DNA of 14,913 nucleotides from an archaeon. GTDB lineage: Archaea > Thermoproteota > Nitrososphaeria > Conexivisphaerales > UBA164. The position numbers and the translations under genes were made by a program. The stretch lies in the NCBI GenBank assembly GCA_021798095.1, contig JAJZYL010000012.1:1-14913 (forward strand), in the 5' to 3' direction. Below, piece after piece: positions 1 through 5,540 of the stretch (position 1 is the stretch's first letter; each line of letters begins with the position of its first letter). The notes below the pieces were generated by a model. That model worked only from the letters and a program-made list of their open reading frames with translations, was not told the DNA's origin and did not search any database.

Positions 1-1878
1 GCCTTCGCCGAGTATTTCCTTCAGCCTCTCGGCGTGGCCATCCGAATCGGTCACAAAGGTGACGGCCGCATACATCCTGTTCTTCTCAAGGTTGTACCTG
101 ATCTGCGACCTGTGCCCAAGTATGGTCTCGACCTCTACGGCCGTGACGTTTGAATAGTCCCACCTCGCCGGCTCCCTTATGGCCTTCCTCTCCCCCTTCC
201 AGTCGCTCTGGGTGACGAGCGGCTTAAACACAAGAATGTCCGGCTTGTCGCCCCCAGGGCTGCCATCGTCCACCTTGCACCAGTAGCCCATCTCCCAGTA
301 CCTGCGAAGCAGCCTCCGGATTATGGCCTGGTGCACGGGGCCGCCAGCCCTTGGCCCCTTGATGTCTGACTGAAAGTATTTGTCCACGGCGGGGTGAGCC
401 GCCTCGTAGAAGACGTCGTCGCCCTGCCTCGATGCCTTCACCAGCCCCAGATCTACAAGGTAGTTGATCGAGCTCAGGGTCACCGATTCGTCCCAGCCGT
501 ATTCGTGGTAGAGCTTCCACATCAGGTCCTTGTACTTCCACTGGGGGCCCCTCATGGCCAGCGTTGTCAGGATCATCCATCTTGCCGGGGACAGCTCCGG
601 CCTCCCCTTCATCCCCATCTCGCTCTCGATCGCATCCCTGTATGAAACATGCCTGTCCTCCTCGGCGCCGCCCCATGGAGCCCTCCTTGCTTCTTCAAAC
701 ACCGCCTCTGTGGACTTTGATGGGCCCGGCACCTTCGGCATACGTAACAGGAATATCTCCGACAGGCCTCCGCCCCCCACTGGATTCCGCCTCACTACGC
801 AAACCCAGTTCGGCAGGGCGACCAGCGTGTTCGCCAGGTCCCTGTTTCCCATGGCTTTAGCCATCTCCGCCGCATCCTCAGGCCCCACCCTGAACGACAC
901 CAGCATGCCGGTGTTGCCCACGAACGATTTGAACAGCTCTTCCTTGACCTGCGAAACGTTCTGGTGCGCCACGATAAGGTACAGCCCGAACTTGCGCGCT
1001 TCCGAGAGTATCGTCTGCAGGATGCCCAGCTCGGCCACGTTCTGGAATTCATCTATGACCATGTACACGGGGGTGATAGCACCGGTGCCGGCGCGCTCCA
1101 GTGCCTTCATTCGCCTCTGCACCGCGAAGTAGATATCCATTATAAGTGTATTTGTGGCCATCTTCATGAAGTCGTCCGGCAGCTGGAACTTGGACATGCG
1201 AAAGGCGGACACCGAGCCGGGCTTGAGCAGCTCCTCGAATAGGACGGTGCTCTTACTCGTGCAGAAGGTGCGCGAGGTGAGCGAGCCGGAGGGCATGACG
1301 AAGTTCGAAATGCGGTTGAGGACTGTGGTGAACGCGGCCGCTTCGAGCTTGGAAATCGCGCTCAGGGTCCGCTGGATTATTTCATCGTCGATGCCCACGG
1401 AGGAAAATAGGGCTGCCACATCGTCGCTTTCCATCGAGAGGATGTCCGTAAGAAGGTAGTACAGGTCGAGGAATGTAGGCGTGTCGGTTATTGAGTACAA
1501 AAAATACAGCCCTCCCCTGAGTATCCAGATCAACCGGGGGGCCTGGTCCACGGTCACCCCGAAGAAGTCGGCCATGGTTATCAGCAGCTCGCCGACGCGG
1601 GTCTGTGTGAGAAGCTTCCTCTCCTCCTTCGACTCATATGGCCCGAGCTCGAGCGGGTTCAGGGCGAAAGGCAGGTAGTATGGATCAAACAGCTTGACGG
1701 TCTACATCCTGGCAAGGTCCAGCGAGGCCTCGCCGTGCGGGTCGATAAATATCACGGCTGAATCGGTGCGCTTTGCTATGTAGTTTATGGTGTACAGCAA
1801 GAAATTGGACTTCCCGCTCCCCGTGCTGCCGATCACGAATACGTGTCCCCTCAGGTTATCGTCCGTAAGCTGATTCAT
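1..1878 (-). pseudogene. HerA/TraG-type DNA-translocase ATPase with C-terminal winged-helix and nuclease-like domains, interrupted by TAG; 3' end outside window
   Basis: Reading from ATG at 1878, the frame runs to the left edge (626 codons) with one interruption, a TAG at codon 59 (1702-1704). Walker A is GSTGSGKS at residues 17-24. DPHGE (46-50) resembles the strand following the P-loop in TraG/HerA/VirB4 proteins, and Walker B is VYMVIDEFQN with D276 and E277. A sensor-like AHQN follows. Around residues 430-490 there is a winged-helix-like stretch. Around 545-590, KPDILVF and AVEVET resemble the PD-(D/E)XK-like tail on some archaeal mobile-element ATPases. This family pumps DNA in conjugation or plasmid maintenance; that role is inferred. 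The start leaves only 16 residues before Walker A, and an in-frame TGA lies 13 codons upstream, so the usual N-terminal domain seems missing. Both sides of the TAG stay well conserved, so the damage is recent, or it is a sequencing error. Confidence 0.8.
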
Positions 1879-1953
1879 GTGGCAACATGTAAATCCAGCT
1901 TTTAAGGGTGGCCTTCATGACCACTCGGTAAATGAAATGCTAAAGGGGGCCTC

Positions 1954-2089
1954 AATGGACAACGATATCCAGTGCTGGTGGCGTGGTGCGCCAATACAGG
2001 AGCATGGCACATCGGAATACGGCAAGCTGAACATAGGGTTCCTCTGCGACCATGAAAAGTGGGTACGCGAACAAATGCCGCCCAGCTGA
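1954..2089 (+). CDS. Small hypothetical protein (44 aa), possibly a gene remnant next to the IS end
   Basis: A short plus-strand frame begins at ATG 1954 after a purine-rich GGGGG stretch that could serve as a ribosome-binding site. It encodes 44 residues rich in W, C, H and charged residues, for example CWWRGAPI and LCDHEKWV. The frame stays open further upstream to an ATG at 1877, which would give 70 aa. Most codons end in G or C, like the real genes here, which favours coding. The stop lies about 5 bases from the terminal hairpin of the IS200/IS605-like element, so the natural C-terminus may have been cut off by the insertion. I do not recognise the family. It diverges from the ATPase gene on the opposite strand. 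It could also be non-coding. Confidence 0.3.
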
Positions 2090-2094
2090 ACTAC

Positions 2095-2112
2095 GACGGG
2101 CCGAGGCCCGTC
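2095..2112. repeat. Terminal hairpin of IS200-like element (tnpA 3' side)
   Basis: A perfect inverted repeat: GACGGGCC and GGCCCGTC separated by GA, 9 bases beyond the ancestral tnpA stop (2121-2123). Its place and strength fit the right-end hairpin that a Y1 transposase recognises. As a GC-rich stem it might also end tnpA transcription. Confidence 0.7.
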
Positions 2113-2120
2113 GGGTCTGG

Positions 2121-2575
2121 CTAGATAAAGTCTGTAAGCCTTATTTGAGCTGGTTCATTTTCCATAATTTTTGCTTCTTCGTAGTCTGTCCAGTGCTTCC
2201 TTTGCTCAACGTAATACTGAACCGCTTATGCGGTGGTTGAACCTACAGACCTGTAGAAGTATCCATCGCTCCAGAAAGAGTCCCCCCATAACTTGCCCTT
2301 CACGTTATCCCATAGCTCTACCCTTATCTTTCTTGAGCTTGCGCCCTTGAACATCTGAGCCATGTATGGAACGGAGTATTTCCTGCATCCACTGACAAAT
2401 AAGTGCACATGATCAGGCCCGAATTCGCACGCTTCCATCCTCCAAGCCTTTAACACGTTTCAGCAAAGCTCTCCAGGCATGCTTCCCTAACCTTTCCGTC
2501 CATGAACACATCCCTTCTGTACTTTGGCGTAAATACAAAGTGGAAATTCGATTCACCAATGCTCACACTAACCAA
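2121..2575 (-). pseudogene. tnpA: IS200/IS605-type Y1 (HUH) transposase TnpA, frameshifted and nonsense-mutated
   Basis: Three in-order pieces rebuild one TnpA of about 150 residues. The first piece (start TTG 2575 or GTG 2566) contains FHFVFTPKYRRDVF, the family's N-terminal signature. It meets a stop at 2450-2452. The second piece continues in a shifted frame from about 2456 with KAWRMEACEFGPDHVHLFVS, including the HUH metal-binding HVH, and ends at TAA 2226-2228 after FWSDGYFYRSVGSTTA. The third continues in the same frame after that TAA with AVQYYVEQRKHW, where the catalytic tyrosine helix should lie, and ends at TAG 2121-2123. So one frameshift and one nonsense codon separate the HUH motif from the catalytic Tyr. 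The protein should be inactive. Confidence 0.85.
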
Positions 2576-2592
2576 CTTCAATTCTCTTCACC

Positions 2593-2606
2593 CCTTTGGC
2601 CAAAGG
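2593..2606. repeat. 14-bp perfect palindrome upstream of tnpA
   Basis: CCTTTGGCCAAAGG is a perfect palindrome 18 bases upstream of the TTG start candidate of tnpA, inside the element's left part. In some IS200 elements RNA secondary structure near the tnpA start holds expression down; this could be such a structure, but that is inference. Confidence 0.45.
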
Positions 2607-2666
2607 AGCCCCAGCATGGGCCTCGTTATAATATCTGTTTTTCCTCCTTATATTGCTTCCTTGCAA

Positions 2667-2687
2667 CTATCGTCTAAAGACCGATAG
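2667..2687. repeat. Terminal hairpin of IS200-like element (tnpA 5' side)
   Basis: CTATC pairs with GATAG and the inner GTC pairs with GAC around a TAAA loop, with a single unpaired C at 2682. A short hairpin with one bulged base is typical of left ends in the IS200/IS605 family, and the position upstream of tnpA is right. Confidence 0.6.
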
Positions 2688-2800
2688 CTTCCTTTTATAT
2701 CAGTCAACTGCTTCATTAACCAGCTTCTTGTTGTATTCTGGCCAATCTGTCATAATTTGGTATTATGTAACCTGCTTAAATTACTATAAAGTCAAAAATG

Positions 2801-2828
2801 TTATGCAACGTTGTCAAATTTATGCAAC
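2801..2828. promoter_or_regulatory. Direct repeat TTATGCAAC (x2) with central CAACGTTG palindrome upstream of doxX-like gene
   Basis: TTATGCAAC occurs at 2801-2809 and again at 2820-2828, start to start 19 bp, close to two helical turns. The first copy overlaps the palindrome CAACGTTG (2806-2813). A related direct repeat, TTGTCAAATTT (2811-2821), recurs with one change at 2862-2872 between the TATA box and the start codon. The set flanks the TATA box at 2849-2856, where archaeal regulators often bind. An operator is plausible but unproven. Confidence 0.4.
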
Positions 2829-2848
2829 AAAGCAAGGTAAACGCAATG

Positions 2849-2856
2849 TTTTTAAT
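2849..2856 (+). promoter_or_regulatory. TATA box of the doxX-like gene (leaderless transcript predicted)
   Basis: TTTTTAAT is centred about 27 bp before ATG 2880, so the transcript would start at or next to the start codon. No Shine-Dalgarno sequence precedes the ATG, which fits a leaderless mRNA and is the main reason to prefer ATG 2880 over TTG 2862. Confidence 0.5.
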
Positions 2857-2879
2857 CTTCCTTGACAAATTTGACCGGT

Positions 2880-3425
2880 ATGGATGGAGCTAGACAGCTA
2901 CTATCTGATAGATGGTTCTCCGACAACGTAATGAAAATAGACAGGGCAGTGACCATAATTTTTGGCATGATATGGGCAATAGATGGACAGTTTAAATTCT
3001 GGCCCGGGTTTATCCAGGCCTTTCCAAAGATGGTGGCTACTGCGGCACAGGGTCAACCCGCGTTTTTAAGCGGTTGGTTCAACTTCTGGGTAGCCAGCGC
3101 CTCCATTAATCCGGCCCTTATAGTCTATCTAAGTGGCTTAGCGGAACTTGCGATTGCGTTCTCATTGGTAGCGGGGTTCATGAGAAAGCTTTTTTACGGC
3201 GTCGGGTTCGTTTTCAGCCTTATAATATGGATGGTCCCAGAGGGGTTCGGAGGCCCTTACGGCGTCGGATCCACTGATATTGGCACTGGGATAATATACG
3301 CGATCGTGTTCCTGTTTCTTGCTATCCTTAACACCACGCATGGGGGCGAGCCATATACTTTGGATGCAAAACTGGAAGGAAAGATCAAATGGTGGAAGTT
3401 GTTAGCTGAGATCAAATATGATTAA
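2880..3425 (+). CDS. DoxX/DoxD-like integral membrane protein
   Basis: This 181-residue protein has about four hydrophobic segments: the one starting AVTIIFGMIWAIDG, one around NPALIVYLSGLAELAIAFSLV, one around LFYGVGFVFSLIIWMV, and a last one around GIIYAIVFLFLAIL. The FKFWPGF segment after the first helix, the overall length and the layout fit the DoxX/DoxD superfamily, whose DoxD member is a subunit of thiosulfate:quinone oxidoreductase in the acidophile Acidianus. Without its partner DoxA I cannot claim that activity; other DoxX proteins have unclear redox roles. TTG 2862 would add six residues, but promoter spacing favours ATG 2880. It is the only clearly intact plus-strand gene in the window, sits between an IS remnant and a gene fragment, and its surroundings are more AT-rich than the ribosomal operon, so horizontal gain is likely. 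Confidence 0.7.
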   Translation: MDGARQLLSDRWFSDNVMKIDRAVTIIFGMIWAIDGQFKFWPGFIQAFPKMVATAAQGQPAFLSGWFNFWVASASINPALIVYLSGLAELAIAFSLVAGFMRKLFYGVGFVFSLIIWMVPEGFGGPYGVGSTDIGTGIIYAIVFLFLAILNTTHGGEPYTLDAKLEGKIKWWKLLAEIKYD

Positions 3426-3596
3426 ACAGGCCCTAGGTAAAGCCTTAGCATAGCGCTGGCATAGTGACTCTGAAGGCTATATTAACTGCTCACAGAACAC
3501 TTCCCAGCTCTTGGTATCAACGTTGTCTAAAGATGAGTTCAGTGATCATGCTTGAAACTGCTTTTCTTTTCATGCCAGAAAATGATAAAATGCCTT
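3426..3596. other. Intergenic stretch with no recognisable gene
   Basis: I see no convincing gene here. A T-rich run near 3560-3571 could act as a transcription terminator for the doxX-like gene on the plus strand, but there is no strong hairpin. Confidence 0.3.
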
Positions 3597-3905
3597 TTAA
3601 GAGGCGACAACGTTTGTTGAAACTGTGTATGTCTGGCCGTTCCCGTATACTCCTGTTACTACAATCGTGTAGATGTCACCTACGGTTTTCTGGGAGCCGG
3701 TTATTGAATTAAAGCTTGATGTATTTGAATCTGATTGACCGGCACCAAGACCTCCAGTGGGCAGGGACATGTTTTGTGAGTTATCCTGTGAACTTCCGCC
3801 CTGGTAGATCTGGTATGAGACAGTTGAGAAAGTGTATGACCCGGTGTTCTTTACGGTGAGAAGCACAACGCCGTTGGTTATCTGTGCGTTTTCGATTTCA
3901 AGCCC
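3597..3905 (-). pseudogene. C-terminal fragment of a pilin/archaellin-like surface protein
   Basis: The minus-strand frame reads APGLEIENAQITNGVVLLTV, then KNTGSYTFSTVSY, then a Ser/Asn/Gly/Thr-rich tail ending TVSTNVVAS. Alternating beta strands with a VVLLTVKNTG motif are typical of the globular C-terminal domain of archaeal type IV pilins and archaellins. There is no start codon, signal peptide or class III signal-peptidase site: upstream the frame meets stops within about 30 bases and the DNA becomes integrase sequence. It is therefore a remnant, not a functional gene. An internal ATG-less start (3866) would give only 89 aa without a membrane helix. Confidence 0.6.
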
Positions 3906-4260
3906 CGGTGCGCAGCCAGCGGTAAAAGCGCTTCACTATACCCCTGTAATCTGCCTTTGTCCAAGCGGCGTAGTTTTCCGCGTTCAGCCCCCTTATGAGC
4001 TCTTCTATGTCTTCCCCCGTTGCCTCCTTGAAATTAACCCTTAAGCGGAGCCTGATGTTCTTGAGGTAATAAACGTATTTTGCCGGCCTGCCGGCGTTGA
4101 GGTTCTTGCTCTCCAGCTTCCTTACATATTCAAGTATTAGCTTTTTATCGCCGCCCGGTATTCTGCTTTCCCTTTCAAGCGTCTTTAATGCAAATTTGAG
4201 TTTTTTATCAAACTTATGTATGTCGCTCATGCTATAATATACGTAATTTTCGGTAGGCAT
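3898..4260 (-). pseudogene. N-terminal (core-binding) fragment of an archaeal tyrosine recombinase/integrase
   Basis: The reading frame encodes the SAM-like DNA-binding domain seen in archaeal Xer-type integrases: KKLILEYVRKLESKNL, then KYVYYLKNIRLRL, EDIEELIRGL, and finally WTKADYRGIVKRFYRWLR. It stops at RTGA, exactly where the link to the catalytic domain should begin. All catalytic residues (R...HxxR...Y) are absent. ATG 4260 is used here; TTG 4275 and ATG 4230 are alternatives, and 4230 looks best by domain limits. The fragment starts only 18 nt after the 3' end of tRNA-Met and runs away from it, as expected for an element integrated at that tRNA. The 3' end is fused to unrelated pilin-like DNA, so a deletion removed the rest. 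Confidence 0.8.
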
Positions 4261-4306
4261 TGTACCCTGTAGCAATAGTGCCGGGGGAGGGGTTTGAACC
4301 CTCGGC

Positions 4307-4324
4307 TTCTGGTTTCCTGAAAAT
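4307..4324 (-). other. tRNA-Met intron 2 (18 nt, variable loop, position 45/46)
   Basis: On the RNA strand CTGG just before the intron pairs with CCAG inside it, forming the 4-bp central helix. The 3-nt bulges are AGA on the 5' side and AAG on the 3' side. Cutting after the second base of each bulge (AG^A, AA^G), as archaeal splicing endonuclease does, gives a variable loop AGGCC. The inner part can close with TTT and AAA. The outer helix is weak or absent, so this is a relaxed form of the motif. Confidence 0.65.
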
Positions 4325-4339
4325 CTCCAGATTATGAGT

Positions 4340-4350
4340 ATCGCCCAAGT
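4340..4350 (-). other. tRNA-Met intron 1 (11 nt, anticodon stem, position 30/31)
   Basis: On the RNA strand CGCC (tRNA 25-28) pairs with GGCG inside the intron, and GAG (22-24) pairs with CTC after it, leaving the 3' bulge ATA. The 5' site lies in an AGACTTG loop. Cutting at AG^A and AT^A removes 11 nt and rebuilds the CCAGA/TCTGG stem. The intron is flanked by ACT on both sides, so four registers give the same mature tRNA. This is a bulge-helix-loop rather than a full bulge-helix-bulge. Confidence 0.6.
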
Positions 4351-4404
4351 CTGGCGCTCTGACCAGCTGAGCTACCCCGGCCTTTTTTTACCATTGATCC
4401 ATGG

Positions 4405-4412
4405 TTATTTAA
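4405..4412 (-). promoter_or_regulatory. TATA box of tRNA-Met, inside the htpX stop region
   Basis: On the minus strand GTTAAATAAC contains TTAAATAA, 24-31 bp before the first base of tRNA-Met, the standard archaeal spacing. The same bases encode the last codons of the htpX-like gene (Val, Lys, stop TAA). Confidence 0.6.
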
Positions 4413-5433
4413 CATTTGCGAGGTCGCCTGCGCTGAGTTGCTCGATCCTCCTTATCCGCTCGGCAACGGACGGATGGGTTAACGACCGCTTATTGTTAGG
4501 GACGATATTGAGCGCTGAAAGCTTCTCCAGGGCGCCTATCAGCGGCCGCCCATCCCCCATGGTCCGGACCGCGATCACATCAGCCTCAAGTTCAAACCTC
4601 CTCTGAAAACGGAAGGCAAGCCGTGGCTCCAGAAATATGGCCGCGAAGCCGGCTGCAAAGACGATCGACCCTAGCACCAGGTTCGTCTGTGTTATGACGT
4701 AGCCCAGCACGAGCACGTCCATTTCAACGATGGTCGGAAAGAATATTAGGGCCATGGATTTCATGACGTGCCTCTTCCTCGCGTGCGCCAGCTCGTGGGC
4801 CAGTACCGCGTTCACCTCCTCTGAAGACAGGTTATCCAGTAGGTAGTTTGATACATAGATCGAAAAGCGCCTCGGGCCCACCTGAAAGGCGTTGGCCGTC
4901 CTGAACCTCCTCCAGTCAACGGTATACAGTTCTACATTATCAACATCCATCCTTTGAGCCATTTCCTTTGTAGCAGAGAGTATCTTCGTGTCGGTTAACG
5001 GCTCGGCCCTCCCTCCCACGCGAAGGCCGATGGGAAATCTCGCGAGTACCAGATACAGGGGTGCAAACACCGCATCCACGTATATTATGGTGGCAAGCCC
5101 GAACCTGGGAAGCAGATATATCATGCCAAGTGTGAAGAATATCAAGATGTTCGAGATCATATAGAGGGAAAGCCCCGACCTGAAATAGTCCGTTAAGGTA
5201 GCGCTTACCCCACGGTATTTCCTCTCCGTCCTGAAATAAAATAGGGAATACAGCGACAGAAGGGCGGTGGAGGTTAAAACTGCGGAAAGCGTGGATAAAA
5301 TAGGGTCGGCCGAACCCAACAGGACGACCAAGAGCTCTGGAAGGATGACGAGCAGGCCGCCAAGGATGACATAGGTCCTCTGGCCTCTTCTGTATCCTCT
5401 ATCAGAGGGCGCCTTCCTCCCTTGATCCTGCAA
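4405..5433 (-). CDS. htpX: HtpX-like M48-family membrane zinc metalloprotease
   Basis: The 342-residue protein has hydrophobic segments near residues 22-40, 45-65, 88-107 and 112-130 and two more after the active site (about 224-245 and 250-268). The zinc site is HELAH at 213-217, and the third ligand is E281 in FELEAD, exactly as in M48 peptidases. HtpX enzymes degrade misfolded membrane proteins from the cytoplasmic side. Length and motif spacing are normal for archaeal members, though the N-terminal part has extra helices compared with the shortest bacterial forms. The ATG lies 31 nt beyond tRNA-Pro, so it may share a transcript with prs and the tRNA, freed by tRNA processing; I see no clear promoter of its own. 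The final codons double as the tRNA-Met TATA box. Confidence 0.9.
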   Translation of the reverse strand: MQDQGRKAPSDRGYRRGQRTYVILGGLLVILPELLVVLLGSADPILSTLSAVLTSTALLSLYSLFYFRTERKYRGVSATLTDYFRSGLSLYMISNILIFFTLGMIYLLPRFGLATIIYVDAVFAPLYLVLARFPIGLRVGGRAEPLTDTKILSATKEMAQRMDVDNVELYTVDWRRFRTANAFQVGPRRFSIYVSNYLLDNLSSEEVNAVLAHELAHARKRHVMKSMALIFFPTIVEMDVLVLGYVITQTNLVLGSIVFAAGFAAIFLEPRLAFRFQRRFELEADVIAVRTMGDGRPLIGALEKLSALNIVPNNKRSLTHPSVAERIRRIEQLSAGDLANVK

Positions 5434-5464
5434 GATGGATTGCCTGCTTCAGAACATGGAGGAG

Positions 5465-5540
5465 TGGGGCTGGGCGGATTTGAACCGCCGATCACCAGCG
5501 CCCAAGGCTGGTAGCGTAGACCATGCTAGCCCACAGCCCC
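5465..5540 (-). tRNA. tRNA-Pro(TGG)
   Basis: The gene reads GGGGCTG at its start and CAGCCCC plus discriminator A at its end. The anticodon stem is CCAGC/GCTGG around the loop CTTGGGC, giving anticodon TGG. The T arm is GGCGG, TTCAAAT, CCGCC. No intron and no encoded CCA. The D stem has one weak and one mismatched pair. Its first G (5540) is also the last base of the prs TAG stop codon, so it must be cut out of a prs transcript or start from a promoter inside prs. Confidence 0.93.

Larger units (their letters stand above)
2090..2690 (-). mobile_element. Decayed IS200/IS605-family (IS200-like, tnpA only) insertion sequence
   Basis: The element is defined by a broken Y1-type tnpA (2121-2575) and a subterminal hairpin on each side. 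The tnpA 3' side has a perfect 8-bp stem at 2095-2112. The tnpA 5' side has a hairpin with one unpaired base at 2667-2687. Elements of this family carry such imperfect palindromes instead of inverted repeats and transpose as single strands. No tnpB is present: the small ORF and the ATPase follow directly on the left. The exact ends are estimates, since these elements make no target duplication. Frameshift and nonsense damage in tnpA make it immobile unless helped in trans. Confidence 0.75.
4279..4381 (-). tRNA. tRNA-Met(CAT), elongator type, with two small non-canonical introns
   Basis: The gene begins GCCGGGG at 4381 and ends with the paired CCCCGGC and discriminator A at 4279; CCA is not encoded. 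The D arm (GCTC/GAGC with GG in the loop) and the T arm (GAGGG, TTCAAAC, CCCTC) are perfect. The anticodon arm is CCAGA, CTCATAA, TCTGG, so the anticodon is CAT. The gene is 103 nt, 29 nt longer than the 74-nt mature form. The excess sits in two places: 4340-4350 in the anticodon stem, and 4307-4324 in the variable loop. Removing both gives a normal cloverleaf with variable loop AGGCC. Both can be drawn with bulge-helix splicing motifs (see intron entries). A TATA box lies at 4405-4412. A less likely reading is a broken tRNA. Confidence 0.82.

Noticed and set aside
530..1132. 200-aa plus-strand ORF opposite the ATPase
   Set aside because: It lies wholly antisense to a clearly conserved reading frame and shows no recognisable domain; a shadow of GC-rich coding DNA.
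1702..1704. TAG in the ATPase as pyrrolysine or a reassigned codon
   Set aside because: Four ordinary genes in the window end in TAG, and no Pyl machinery is visible. Mutation or sequencing error is simpler.
2095..2687. CRISPR-like repeats in the low-gene-density region
   Set aside because: The repeats are two different hairpins at the ends of one IS200-like element, not regularly spaced identical units.
4340..4350. Reading the tRNA at 4279-4381 as tRNA-Pro because its insert contains CTTGGGC, identical to the loop of the true tRNA-Pro at 5465-5540
   Set aside because: With that loop no 3' anticodon strand pairs unless an 11-nt insert is cut without a splice motif. CTCATAA next to TCTGG gives a clean Met loop, and the rest of the tRNA looks like elongator Met.
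4382..4389. T run next to tRNA-Met as a terminator
   Set aside because: It is a T run on the plus strand, that is an A run upstream of the minus-strand tRNA, so it cannot end transcription of htpX or the tRNA; it would need a plus-strand transcript, which is not seen.
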